Source of the DNA: Plakobranchus ocellatus
Lineage: Eukaryota; Mollusca; Gastropoda; Plakobranchidae
Assembly: GCA_019648995.1 (NCBI GenBank)
Contig: BLXT01006160.1
Coordinates: forward strand, 413,177 to 445,785
Direction: 5' to 3'
DNA length: 32,609 nt
Of this stretch, positions 9,535 through 21,178 are shown in pieces. Within the stretch, counting starts at the first letter, position 1. Each line of letters opens with the position of its first letter. Both the position numbers and the translations under genes were made by a program. Under the pieces are notes generated by a model. It searched no databases. It had not been told where the DNA came from and saw only the letters and a program-made list of their open reading frames with translations.

Positions 9535-12500
9535 AGATAAATGGTTGCGATGAGGTTTCAGTTTCTAACTTAGAACCTGTGTTTAGTTGTGTGTTTATTT
9601 TGATGTAGCAAGTTTACATTAATCGAATGAAATTGGTGTTATTTTGTCCCACTTTTGCTGTCCAATTCAAGGTTTATTTTAAAACTATCACATTTAAAGT
9701 CAATATATCAAACATAGCAAATTATAGGGTTTTTTGCAGAGTTTTAATGATATATCGTTTTTTGGCTATCACTTCAATATTTGTGCCATGGTTAGCCGTT
9801 CAATACGTATTTGACCAAATGGCTGTCCAATAAATGGGCCTAAGTAACATTTTTTTTCAAAAAGTAAGAGAAAAAATGTTCAGACTGGAGATCTGATCAA
9901 TGAAAATAAAAAAAATAACATCCTATTTCAAATAACAATTTAAGTTTCACTCTGTTTTTTACCAAAAAAACTGAGAGAGGTGCCTTTTTTTTTTATTAAA
10001 TTGGCAGTCCATTTGCTCTAGATCGCCCGAAGTAACAATTCCTTAAAAACTGACTTAATTGTTACAAATCTAAATGCTTCGAAGAACCATTTGATTTCAC
10101 TGTAATTTGCCACTAACTTATTTTAAAAAAATAACTAACTTATTTTAACTATTACAAAAAAAGAGCATTAGTAAAAAAAAAATAAAGCCTATTTTTCGCT
10201 GTAAAATGTCATATTAATACAGGTGCCAAAACTCATGCTAGAAAGAAAAAAATCTCTTGAAAATTTTCATCACAAGTCATCAATATGGCATACTTTGAAA
10301 AGCAGTTGATGCCACAATTTTTGCTTTTTATATGACAGGTTTTATCTTGCTTATTTTGCAATGAGTCATTTGTACATTTAAGTAATGTCTCCACCAAATG
10401 AGACAGTTTGCAGAAGAATCGGCCATGGATAAATAGTGTTCATGCTTTCTAGGAGGTCGCCAAAGTTTATGAGAGAGTTTAAGTGTGAAGAGTTCAGGAT
10501 TCTAACATCTAACAACTGCACAAATATTATTTACACATGTCGTGCTGGTAGGGGGTCTTATTCTATGGTTTCACTACACATTTATACCTTGATTTAGAGT
10601 TGTATCAAAGTTCACAAGTAGCAATGAGAAAAAGCAAAATGTTCTGTGTTAAGTTCTTATATAAGTGAGATGTCACAAGTTTGTTTTTTTTTCCCATCTT
10701 TGAACCGCTTTTGTAGCTATTTCAATCTTAACACAGGTCACAAAACTTCAATTACAGGCTCACAAAATGTAGTTTCAGGCTATATCATTGTTTCAAAATT
10801 TTAAAATGTGACATAAAATAACACATTTTGACCAACATCTTCAGTCCTCCATATGAGACCTACATTCCCAGTAATACTTTGCAAAAAAGATATTTGATGT
10901 GGATCTTTATCTTCTTTCACATACATTTCTTTACACAATATAAATAAAAGCTTACAACTTAGCACACAAGATGCAAACATCCGATTTTTTACCACTGAAA
11001 AAAGGTCACAGATGGATTTTTTTTAGATAGTTGATGATTTACAATGTTCAAAATGCAATTTGCAATTTTTTTAAAATTTCAATACTTTTTTGTAAAGGAA
11101 CTTAAAGGTATTGTGCATGTCTACCCTGGCATCAAGACATTCAAATCTCACTTGTTATTGTAAGACATAAATAATGAAATAGACTATTTACGATGTCTTA
11201 AAAAAAATATTTACCAAAACAAATTTGAAACATATGAATTATTTATTCTGAAAGCAAAATTTTTAATTACAACAAAACCACATGAAAATTTACTTTATAA
11301 AGAAACATATATTCACATCATGCACATCACTTATGAAAGGCTCAAACACTAAATTGCAAAACTATACATTACGTATGTATACAATCACAACATTTTTACT
11401 ACATAGTATTTTCAAGATACTACAATATTTCATATTGAACTCACTATTTTTACTAAGCCAATTCCAGCTTATCACAGTGTCTCTTAATTTCATATAAATA
11501 TGAATTTTATAGTTGAGTTTTATAAATAGACTTAAAAATCATGGATATTTCTAGACAAACAAAGAGGGACAGTATAAATAAAAACATTTCAAAAGAAATG
11601 AAGTTAAACAGAAGCTGCATGTGGTTATATAAAATAAATTAATTAAATAAAACCTACATTTTTTACTTTACAAGGGCCTAGCAAATTTCTCAGACTGCCA
11701 ACATATAATATTAGATCTCAGTGGAACATATCAGTCAAAAGTCACTAATTTTTTATTATTTTTTTATTATAATATTCACGATTATACGCGTGTATGTACC
11801 AACACCAAACAAAATTATTTCTACAAACTACTATTGGAATGAACTTTTCGTTAATAATGAAGTATTTTAATTTCCAGTTTAATATTACACAAGACAAACA
11901 ATGATAGAGCATACAAAGCAGCACACATAAATATATTGATTGTAGAGCATTCAAAGATAGGGAGATATTTCAGCTGTGTACAAAATCACCTGTTTATTAT
12001 CATGTTACCCATATGATCTCAAGAGCCATGCCTACATCAGATGAGGCCTAAAACTTGTGATCAGCAGCAAGGCTTGAATTCAACTGCAAAAGTTTTTTTA
12101 AAATGTAAGTTAACTAATTCAATTAAATTTTTTTTAAAGCCAAAATGAAGAAGATCCACACAGTGTGGTTCATTTAATTTAGTCAGAAATATTGCTCAAA
12201 CAATTTGAATATTACCAAATACTGTATTAATTGCAATAAACACTCTTGATCAGGGTGATGGTTGTCTTCGGTGATATGGAATACTGCCTTTGCCTGCATG
12301 GACAGAAAAGAGACTTCAAATGTGCACACCTAAATATCGGTTATGATGAGAATATTTATTGTTAAAAAGAAAAAGATGAAAGAAAATCAAAGCAACGCAC
12401 ATGACAAAATCTTCAGGTGGCAACAAGATTTTGGATTCTTGCCTCTGCTACTGCTAGTACTCACACAGATAATTTGAGCTGAGAAAGCAGTGTAGATAAC

Positions 12501-14971
12501 CAGCATTTAATCCATTTTATGCAAATCAAAACAGAAGGTGAAAATATAGAAATATATGCCACTTCTCAGTACAAGCTGTACCAATCCAACTAACAGCAAT
12601 ATAAATAAAAAAGTTGTCTTGGTAAATCCCCATTAAATTTTTCGCACATCTCAATAACTTCAGAAGATAATCTTGTTTTTAATCATATTTTTCCTATCTC
12701 AACAAGGAACAAATAGTAACCCCAATTTTGTCAAATAACCAAAAACTATGTAAAGCCTTTAGCACATGTTTTCTGTGTAAAAGAAAGGCGGAATAAAAAA
12801 AATTGCTGAAATTGGAGTTCAATGCACAATGCCACTTTATATAGCTTAATTACCCTTCCCTTTCTTTTTAATCTTAAACTGCTGTTTTGTTTAGTTTCAG
12901 AAATTATACAGTAATTTTTTCCCCTTGCTCTCTACTTTTTTAAAAATTTAGTCTCACACATCACTCACATTTATTACACAAATAAAAATTTAGATAGAAA
13001 TAGGGTGTAAAGTTAGAGAAAATACGTGTATCAAAAAAAAGGAAGCAAAATGAAAATGTATTCAGTGTCCTGGAAATACAGTGTTAAACAAGAATAAAAA
13101 CACAAAATATGAATTTGAATGACAAAAACTAGATTTAAAATAAGAGAAAAAAAATTAAAAGAGAAAAAGACGAAAAATAAAAAAAGTATTAAGTGTCCCA
13201 GAAATGCAGCATAAAAAGAATATTATGTGAATACAGCAAAGACACAAAGTCAAGATCATTTGGAGCATGATGGTGAGAAGCACTGCTGGTACAGAGAATA
13301 AAATGTTTCTAGCAAATATCAAAACATGCGGAGAGATAATTTCTCAATGTTATGAATATAAAAAATACAAAAAAAAGGAAGGAGAAGTGAAAAGCATACA
13401 TTCCTTGGTACAATGTTAAATTGTAAGCAGACACACATATCTGTGGTTGAGCATAATCTGACGGCACTCCCATTGAAACCAATAAGACCAATAAGTTTGC
13501 TGGCATTTCACTGTTCAGAAAACCATCTTGAAAGAGCTTGCTGATACTAACACTATTCAGATAATTTTACATCTTGAAAGCAAGATTACGATCTTCTTAA
13601 TATTATAATAAGTTTGCTAATGATGTCACTTACAAGGCAATACTACATTATACAAGTTTTTAATTGGCAAAAGCATGCGGCCAATGGACATCACTGAAAT
13701 AGCTCTTCCAAATTCGATATTGATCTGCAATGGCAAAATCTGGCTGCTTTTCATTAGGAAAAATAGATGCAAGAGGAGGGAATGCAGTGATATGCATCAG
13801 CATTAAATTGTACAGGCCATATCAATTTTTACATTAAAGCATTATTACACTACATTCAAGCTCATTTGGCATTTCAATCATCAGGGCTTCGTTTAACTAA
13901 AAAATTTGTTGTTATCAATGGCTTGCAGTTTAGAGAAAATATTTGGTTAAGCCTGCTGCTTATGTAAGATAGGAAGATCTAAGTTACCTTGAATGACGAT
14001 TTTCAGGAAAAAAAGCTAAATGAATCACCTGACAATTTCCCTACAAGTATCTGGAAAATCAAAGTCTTGCAGAAGAGTGACAGATTTAAATGATGCTATT
14101 CTCAGATCTTCAAAAATATAACTACAGATCCACCTTAATACATAATAATTAAAATGCAAAGTATTGTTCACAGTATCCCATTAACTTGGGAGGAATATGG
14201 AAATCAGTATTAGATCAACTAATACAAGGCTCATTTAGAAAAAAAAAAATTTTAAAAAGATAGATAGAAAAGAAAAAGCAGAAAAAATCTGCACACAAAA
14301 ATATTTCTCTAATATATCGAAATAAAATTTGTACCTTGATCTGGAAAAAGATAAAAAGAAACAACTGCTCACAGATTTCAAGAAACAGCCGATTCACTGG
14401 AGAGTGCAGCGCAAATTGCCTACGCTATAAGTTTTCTTTTCCTTTTTAAGGTGACTGGTCCCCAACAGACACAGGCTTTACATTAAATCTAGTCTTCAGA
14501 TAAAGTCAAAGAAATCTAAATTAGTTAGCTTCTTAATTAATACCTGTGAATTGAATCTTTTAAGAAATATCACACTCTGCCTTTCTCTCTCTCTCCATCC
14601 CTCAACTTATCCAAATAAAGAGAGAAAAATCTTTAGGACGACATGCATCCAAAAAAAATTTAGTTTCTCACAAATTATTAGCGTTTCTAAGTTGACTTTC
14701 AATATTGACTTGCAGTTTTTCTTCTGCTGAGTTCATGACATTCTCAATGATCCTTTACCAAACCACAAATATGGCACCTCCAATTTTTGCTCTAGCTCCT
14801 TTATGAGGACCCAACTCTCACAACCATAATGATGCATTTACCATATGTAGGTCTTTAGAATCCTTAGTTTCATCGTTTTTCATCCTCTCCCTTTTTCTTC
14901 AGAGTTGGAATTATCTTCTGAAATGAATCTTGTTCTAATGTTATTCTTCCTTCGCTAAAGCATTTGCAGTA
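9535..14971. other. Long non-coding stretch, no supported gene
   Basis: About 5.4 kb of AT-rich DNA with many homopolymer runs. The short open frames (9627-9833, 10801-10995, 11282-11497, 11745-11954, 13309-13506, 14215-14397) have low-complexity hydrophobic or Lys/Phe-rich translations with no domain. The only structure I see is an imperfect duplication at 13058 and 13186 (AGTGTCCTGGAAATACAG versus AGTGTCCCAGAAATGCAG), with a weaker third match near 13400. Confidence 0.6.
13030..13440 (+). repeat. Imperfect ~128-bp duplication
   Basis: The segment starting GTATTCAGTGTCCTGG at 13058 recurs as GTATTAAGTGTCCCAG at 13186, each flanked by purine-rich A/G tracts. A third, weaker relative starts near 13380. 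It could be a degraded minisatellite. Confidence 0.4.
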
Positions 14972-14984
14972 TAAAATGTAAGTA
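14972..14984. repeat. Target site duplication of SINE copy 2 (left)
   Basis: TAAAATGTAAGTA, identical to 16140-16152 on the other side of the SINE. Confidence 0.85.
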
Positions 14985-15013
14985 AAAAAGTAAAGTGGGT
15001 CCCATGCTTAGTC

Positions 15014-15891
15014 CAGACCTGCCAACTTTAGGAAAACCCAATTAGGGAAAATCTACCGGCCGGGGCCCAGGGGCCGCCTTAGGCCCCGGCGGGGCCCAGG
15101 GGCAGCGCCCCGGTGGGGGGCCCGGGGGGGGCGAAGCCCCCCGGCCGAAAACGATTTTTGACAATTTTGGAGGCTAAATTGTAGCCTCTCCTGCACTTAA
15201 AACCTTCTTCTTAAAGACATACTCCTTAGCAAATTAAGCTATAAAAATGAACACAGTTTGCACAATATATAGCATGATGAGGTCATCTATAATTATAATT
15301 GTCAAATCAAATATGCTCAAATTGATAGCCCAAACGTCAATAAGAGTTTTATACATCGATTTTTTAAACACCAGGTTTTAAACAAAATAGGACTTCATTA
15401 GTAATTTTATAGGCCTAAGGTCTTGACATTCCAGGGGGTTTGGGGGTGGGGGGATCTTATTAACGTCGGAGAAACAACGGGAAAGCAGATAAAGTATTGG
15501 GGCGAGATAGTTACGGCCCTAGCCTATTATCGCGATCGGGAGAAAGAGCCTCGGTAAGACAGGGTTGACATAGTTCTAGCCTAGGCCGAGGCAATCGAAG
15601 AAATAATTTTTAAATGGGCATGTCATTATATCGATTATAGTTATTCAATAATAACATCTGCCCACATTGGTAGCGACTCTTTTGAGCTAGGAAAATGAAA
15701 ACGGCCTTTTTTTGGCCAGATATTTTTTTTTTTTTCAGACCGGATTTTTTTTTCAAATCGGATTTTTTTTAAAAGGATACTTCTTCTCTCTAAAAACATA
15801 ATTCGGGAACATTTTGACGTTTTCGGGATATCGGGAGCGGCCATGTCGGTTCGGGATTTTCCCGAAAAATTCGTGAGGGTTGGCAGGCCTG
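15014..15891. mobile_element. 878-bp non-autonomous DNA transposon nested in the SINE tail
   Basis: The ends are inverted repeats: CAGACCTGCCAAC on the left and, read inward from the right, CAGGCCTGCCAAC (12 of 13 match). Similarity continues weakly inward as GGGAAAAT-type blocks. TTAGTC flanks both ends (15008-15013 and 15892-15897). Dropping one copy restores TTAGTCTAAGCGTCGGGG, which matches the SINE tail seen at 5754-5971, so the boundaries are well supported. No transposase frame is present. The termini resemble hAT-type CAG...TGCCAAC ends, but hAT normally gives 8-bp duplications, so the superfamily is left open. Confidence 0.8.
15059..15146. other. GC-rich block with three short-loop hairpins
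   Basis: This ~90-bp block is almost pure G/C in an otherwise AT-rich window. It contains GGCCCC-GGC-GGGGCC (15082-15096), GGGGC-AGC-GCCCC (15099-15111) and GGGGGGC-GAA-GCCCCCC (15126-15142), each a perfect stem with a three-base loop. The string GGGGCCCAGGGGC occurs twice, suggesting a small tandem duplication. It lies about 45 bp inside the left end of the 878-bp transposon. Confidence 0.8.
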
Positions 15892-16139
15892 TTAGTCTAA
15901 GCGTCGGGGAACCAGGAGTAGGGTCCTGATTGTTCTTGGCATACGGCATTTTGAGGTAGTTTGCCATTGCTTTCCTCGCCGCCTTTACTTTCGCCGGATC
16001 TTCAGAGATCTAGCTACCCATTTAGTGCTGGGTGGACACAGAGGAGCAATGAAAATCTGACTTGGCCCGGACTGGGAATCGAACCCCGGACCTCTTGGAT
16101 AGTAGCCAACTGCCCTACCAGATGAGCCACCGCTCCTCC

Positions 16140-16152
16140 TAAAATGTAAGTA
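16140..16152. repeat. Target site duplication of SINE copy 2 (right)
   Basis: TAAAATGTAAGTA, adjacent to the tRNA-like head of the SINE and identical to 14972-14984. Confidence 0.85.
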
Positions 16153-16542
16153 TCTCCCTTATATCGACATTTTCTTTCAAATCTGTTTTATTTGATTTTG
16201 ATTTGATAAAAGTAGCAGGAAAAGATCAAATAGAATGTACATATATTGAAAAAAAATTGTCACAGGAATTGCTCCATAGTAGCTGAATTTGGCTACTTTT
16301 TGGACCAGTAAAATGCAAGTCTATCTTCTCTTACTGCTTTAATAACTGTCAGGTTACACTCACCCACAGAGAATAAATATAGTCCAAAGCTGTAGATTCA
16401 TATTCAGGACAGTTTAAAAAAAAAAAAAAAATTCACCGCATTGCATTTTCCCCCATCACTAGATTTAAGCAAGATGACATTTGAGCATCATACGTCACAT
16501 CACAACAATGCTTATGAACACCACTGTTGCAATAAAATATAT
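16153..16542. other. Short non-coding spacer between two transposons
   Basis: No gene or repeat structure is seen apart from an A tract at about 16416-16431. Confidence 0.5.
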
Positions 16543-18171
16543 CAGAGCTGCCAACCTAGAAAAACCGAAAGCTGTAATCTCAAGAGTCAAAACCTATTAT
16601 CTGGGACTCAAAACTGTAATCCATATATTTGTTACATAATTTTTGCTTCTTTAAATGCACGCATATCAAATAGTAACTACAATTTTCAATCAAACTGCAA
16701 AATATAGAAAAAAAACATAAGGTAAGAAAATAAGAGTAATTAAGACTCCTCTGCCCAAGTATTGCTTGAAATTTGTTAGGGGATGCAAAATGAAACAAAA
16801 TCAAAACCACGATTTTAATACTAATCCAAATTTCTCTTAGAGAACAGAGATAATGAATGTAGCTAAATACATTATAGAAAAGAGACAATTAAAACTAAAA
16901 GCAATTAAGGAAAAAAAATTTCAGGGATCTTTGTTTGTTTTTTATTGAAGCACTTGTCAACTTAGTGAACAAGATCTAAACTAGATTCTACACTGTTTGA
17001 GCAAACAAGATGAACTAATGATGGTCATAAAAATTTTCCTACTTTTCTTAAAAAATATATATTAAAAAAATTGCAGTGAAGATGTCCTTGCCTTGAAATC
17101 AAATTATGTTATATCCATTTTATGTTTGTTTGAGGTAATTTTAAATTTATGAAGTGACTGATTAATTTGAGTTTTTAAAAATTAAAAATAATGCCTGATA
17201 ATTTGTTCAAACTACCTTGCATGACCTATGAAAAAATCCTCAGGTGACTGCAAGACTGTAAGTCCTCACCATAATAATTAGATGTAAGCTTTAGATTTAA
17301 CATATTGGTAGGTTTTCTTTTAGTCTGATTAGTGTTACTAGTCTGAATGCCTTCTTGATAATTGAGATTTGTAGCCAATACATTTCTGCTAGAGCAACTG
17401 ATAGAATATTATAATTATCTCTATAAATATATTTTTGATTTATTCCAAGTATGATCTAGGTCTAGCTCTAGCGTAGACTTTTCACAAATCAATAAACGCA
17501 TTTGGCCAAAGTATATCTAATTCAGATTAGAGTCTAAAAAATTATGGACATATTGATGTAAATTTATATGTCAGAGGTGTCAATCTCAACAATTCCATAA
17601 AACTTAAAGACATGGTTGCCTACTCAGGCTAGTGAGAAATAGAGCAAAAACATCGTCTCAGTGAAAACACAATAAACATACTACTGCACTAGGCCCATTT
17701 GAAGTATATAACCATTTTTATTGTCGCAAGTGCCAGTATTAGTACTACTGACATCATGATAGGTAAAGTGGATTACTGGTAATGATAAATTGAAGTGCCA
17801 AGCGAAGGAGAGAGTTAGGAGAAAAGAAAGTATGCATTAAATACAATGATTGAAAGTGGGCGATTCTTCAAACTATAAAATTGAAAATCGAACAAAAATA
17901 TATACCATTTTAAACTTATATTATTTGTATCAATATCTAATTGTATTGACGAGAAGTATATTAAAAAAATACAAACCACTTTCACTTCCGGTAAAAAAAA
18001 CAAAACTACGAAGAAGCAAAAGTGAAAGTACAGTGCAAACAGAAGTAAGTTAGTCTAAATTCACCTTACGCCAAGTACAAAAAATCGTAATTTTGACCTC
18101 AAAAACGTAATGCATAATTTTGACTTGAAAAACGTAATTTATTACATTCTCTCATAATGGTTGGCAGCTCT
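16543..18171. mobile_element. hAT-like non-autonomous DNA transposon (1.63 kb)
   Basis: The left end is CAGAGCTGCCAACC, and the right end read inward is AGAGCTGCCAACC, a 13-bp perfect match apart from one missing outer base. AAATATAT flanks both ends (16535-16542 and 18172-18179), an 8-bp duplication as made by hAT transposases. Subterminal regions share AGTCAAAA, GTAAT and ACTCAAAA-type motifs in mirrored order, with a doubled AAAAACGTAAT at 18080-18140. No transposase is recognisable inside: the frames at 16441-16888 and 17815-18053 are AT-rich without known motifs. The internal sequence origin is unknown. Confidence 0.75.
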
Positions 18172-18179
18172 AAATATAT

Positions 18180-19227
18180 GCAGTTCACAACAAAGTGAAT
18201 TATTCTGCTGCAGAGAAAGCTCTGGAATTGTAAATTCATTGAACTGTAGACAAAAAGCTCCATAGGTATAATTATCAAATTATATCAATTGCTGCCAATT
18301 TTACCCAAATGTTTTGAGAAGATTTCAGCCTGAAATGCCTAAAATGACAAAAACTGCACATGACAATATGACAAACTGAGATGCATCTGCGTCCATTTTA
18401 TGGTGTTGCATACAGGTAAATATTTGACCTACACAGATTGTTTAGGGGTATAGTGAAAGTAAGATGTGTTTCCTGATCACTGATGAAACAATGTGGAATT
18501 ATCATCGTATTTCATTTTCTATTTCAAGCAAACAGTTGTATGCAGAATATGAACTGTTAAACTCAACAAAAAAAAAAAAATCATGACATTTTTTAAAGAG
18601 CAATTCAAACAAACATGGTTGTAAAGGATTTCTCCCCTCAATCTCTCATATGCCTTGAGACCAGTTCTAATGAGTCTGATGCCATAAATATCACTTTTTT
18701 TTAGAGATAAAAAAATTGAAAGATCCCTTTTTTTGCTTTTTATAAAAAGTGGAAGCCTTAATAATTTATCACCACTGCAAAGCTCATAGAAATGAAATTT
18801 AAAAGACTGGGCAATAATTTGAAACGTACAAAATGAGACTCGTGACTCTGTTGGACTGGTCTCAAGACGTTTCATGTCTATAATTGTTCAAAAGAAGAAA
18901 AAGAAAAAAAAAAAGGAGAAGGCCCCCTTATTTTGACATATCATCGTATGTGTTTAATTATATTCATTGCTAAAACCTCACAATTTGTTTTTCGAATTCA
19001 AAGTTCATCAATAAAGTCATTATTTAATGACGCACAAGACAAATACTGCTCTAAATTGTATCTTTTTCTTTCATTGTACTGTTTAAAATCCAACTACTTA
19101 TCCATTGTAAGTGACTAAAATATCGTGATGTATGCATAAAGTAAAAGAAACTGTTAGAAAGCTCATTCTCCTTCCATGTAATCCACTGCCACTTTCAAAC
19201 ACAGCTGACCTACAAAGCTAAGTGCTA
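18180..19227. other. Downstream flank / possible 3' UTR of DNAJC5
   Basis: This is the sequence after the DNAJC5 stop codon on the minus strand. The frames at 18519-18875 and 18933-19118 show no domain. Minus-strand ATTAAA strings, a common poly(A) signal variant, occur at 19023-19028 and 18955-18960. I cannot tell which, if either, is used, and no canonical AATAAA is evident close by. Confidence 0.4.
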
Positions 19228-19458
19228 CTATCCTTGTCGACCAGACCCATCTCCTACAGTATCTCCTGAAGCTCCTGCAGACTCATCTGCTCCGTAAGTG
19301 GTCTGGGCGCCACCGCTCTGCAGGTTGGTCCTCTCATCTGGCACACCCTCTGCTTCCTCCTCCTCCTCCTCCTTTTTGTTGTCAGATGCGGCTGGGGGTC
19401 CTAAGACAATAGGTTGAGAGGTTACCACCTCATCTTCTGGAGTGGTGCCAGCCTCATC
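19228..19458 (-). CDS. DNAJC5: DNAJC5 terminal coding exon: acidic C-terminal tail
   Basis: 231 bp, 76 codons and TAG. It begins [16 protein letters not shown], then [18 protein letters not shown] and a Gly/Ser/Ala-rich end finishing in [13 protein letters not shown] is also found in the fly protein, and the tail is otherwise poorly conserved, as usual for CSP. The acceptor is CTTTCCACGTAG, whose polypyrimidine tract is short. The Glu run comes from GAG/GAA codons (CTC-type repeat on the + strand). Disordered and acidic by composition. Confidence 0.9.
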   Translation of the reverse strand, partial: DEAGTTPEDEVVTSQPIVLGPPAASDNKKEEEEEEAEGVPDERTNLQSGGAQTTYGADESAGASGDTVGDGSGRQG

Positions 19459-21111
19459 CTACGTGGAAAGATACAATAAGACAAAAATTTATGCAGTTTT
19501 TTTTTTTTTATACAATTCAAAAATCATCATTTCAGAGTCATGCATTCCCAGTACAAAGCGAACTTCCTAGAGGAAAATCAATAAGTCATCAGAGAGAATC
19601 AATGCCAATCAAAATTTATTTCAGCACCTTTGTTGAAAGTTTTTCCATTGAATTATGGTTCTTTTACACAGTTAAAAAAAAAAAAAAAAAAAGACAACAG
19701 CTGGGGAAAAAAACTATGATCCAGCAGCTGCCTTACATGCAGGTTTGCGTAGTCTCCTTCATCACTTGGTGGGCCTGGTCTACATTTTCCGCAGCAGAAA
19801 TTACAGCACATACAGCAGCAACAGCAACAGTAGCAGCCCGTAATTATGCCACAAAAGATGACAAGCGCCTGGGGGAGAGAAAGTAAAAGATAAACCTGAC
19901 ACTTCCAAATTAAAACAGGCCTTCTTCAGTGTGTGATAAAGACTAGGTTTGCACAATATTTGTTCCAGTGCCAGTTCTTTAATGTATGATTCATTATATC
20001 TGCCAAGATGTTCACACAACCTGCACTAAAGACATAATGTGGTATGTCCAATAATATAATAGGAAGATAATTGTGTGCTTTCAACATACAATGTGTGCCA
20101 TTTTTAAAGCCTGCGATAACCATTAACACAATCAAATGTTTTAACTTATTAATTAAAAATTTTCTCTTTAAAACTCTGATGCTGTGGACAAGTATATTCA
20201 ATAAAACATTACTTGTAGTTTCTTTGTCAAGTGGGTCTGAAATCTTCAAACATGCACTGTTACTGTATCTGTGTGTGTAGATCCTGCAGCTGCCTTAAAT
20301 TGCCAAAAGATTCACTTAACCCAGTTCTTCACTTAGTTTTTTTAAATCTGGATCTTGTTCTACAGGTCAACAAGAGCCCTCCTCAAATTCACATGACCTT
20401 GGGTCTTGGATTTACATTAATATAAAAGAATGATACAAGGGCAAAAAACTGCTGGGCCTAAAAGGACAATCTATTCTGATATCATAGTACTCAGTATTTT
20501 ATGATTAGAGTTGTGAGTATACAAAAAGTACAAAGCTCCCAGGAACATGAGTGTGAAGAAGGGTGATAAGAACTATATCTACATCAACAAAAAAGTGACA
20601 TCTAGAGATCAACTGAGAGGTTGATTTTGGGTCATCAGATCTACTCAGAGTTATGCTGAAGTTCTTAAGGCTCATTACATATTATACCATCCAGAACTGT
20701 TTTGAGTTGAAAATGTAGTGACAAAATGGATCTTGACAATTTGCGTAATTTAAAAAAAAAAAGAGTGAAAGTTTTCAGTTGGCGATTCTAACCTGCTACC
20801 CCCGCTAAACATAGGCTTGCCCTGCATTTCTGAGAGGCTTAGTCTCTCCTCTCTATGAATGAGGTATGCGCTGGCCTTGACTTTGGCTTATAAAATTTAC
20901 ATAAAACATTTTTTTGAAGATTTAAGTCTGTATGAATGATACAGTTTCTGCCACTGTGACCTCATGACAGATCTAATTTGAATACAGTGCTAGCCAAAAA
21001 TGTCAAAACTTACAGGTTCTTTCACACTCATTTTAAGAGCAGGCTAAGCATGCAATAGACTTTATTGGTGAATTATATCTTTTCATTTGCTATGTCCCAA
21101 AGAAAAGGCCT

Positions 21112-21144
<33 letters not shown>

Positions 21145-21146
21145 GC

Positions 21147-21178
<32 letters not shown>

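Larger units (their letters stand above)
14985..16139 (-). mobile_element. tRNA-derived SINE, copy 2, split by a DNA transposon
   Basis: On the minus strand the head has box A TGGCTCATCTGGTAG (16115-16129) and box B GGTTCGATTCC (16075-16085), near-perfect RNA polymerase III promoter elements. The body includes GCAATGGCAAACTACCTC and TATGCCAAGAACAATCAG, and the tail ends in an A/T-rich run. The 13-bp repeat TAAAATGTAAGTA flanks it at 14972-14984 and 16140-16152, the expected LINE-mediated target duplication. Removing the 878-bp insert and its 6-bp duplication leaves a SINE of about 271 bp. It is the best-preserved of three copies in the window. The minus-strand open frame at 15641-15967 spans the junction and is not a gene. 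Confidence 0.9.

Noticed and set aside
15641-15967. 108-residue minus-strand open frame
   Set aside because: It crosses the boundary between the SINE and the nested 878-bp transposon, so it is a chance fusion.
16075-16138. Possible functional tRNA gene on the minus strand
   Set aside because: Boxes A and B are good, but the sequence continues into the SINE body and is bracketed by target duplications, so it is the SINE head.
19795-19835. GCA/ACA repeat that looks like a microsatellite on the plus strand
   Set aside because: It is the coding sequence of the Cys string of DNAJC5, read on the other strand.
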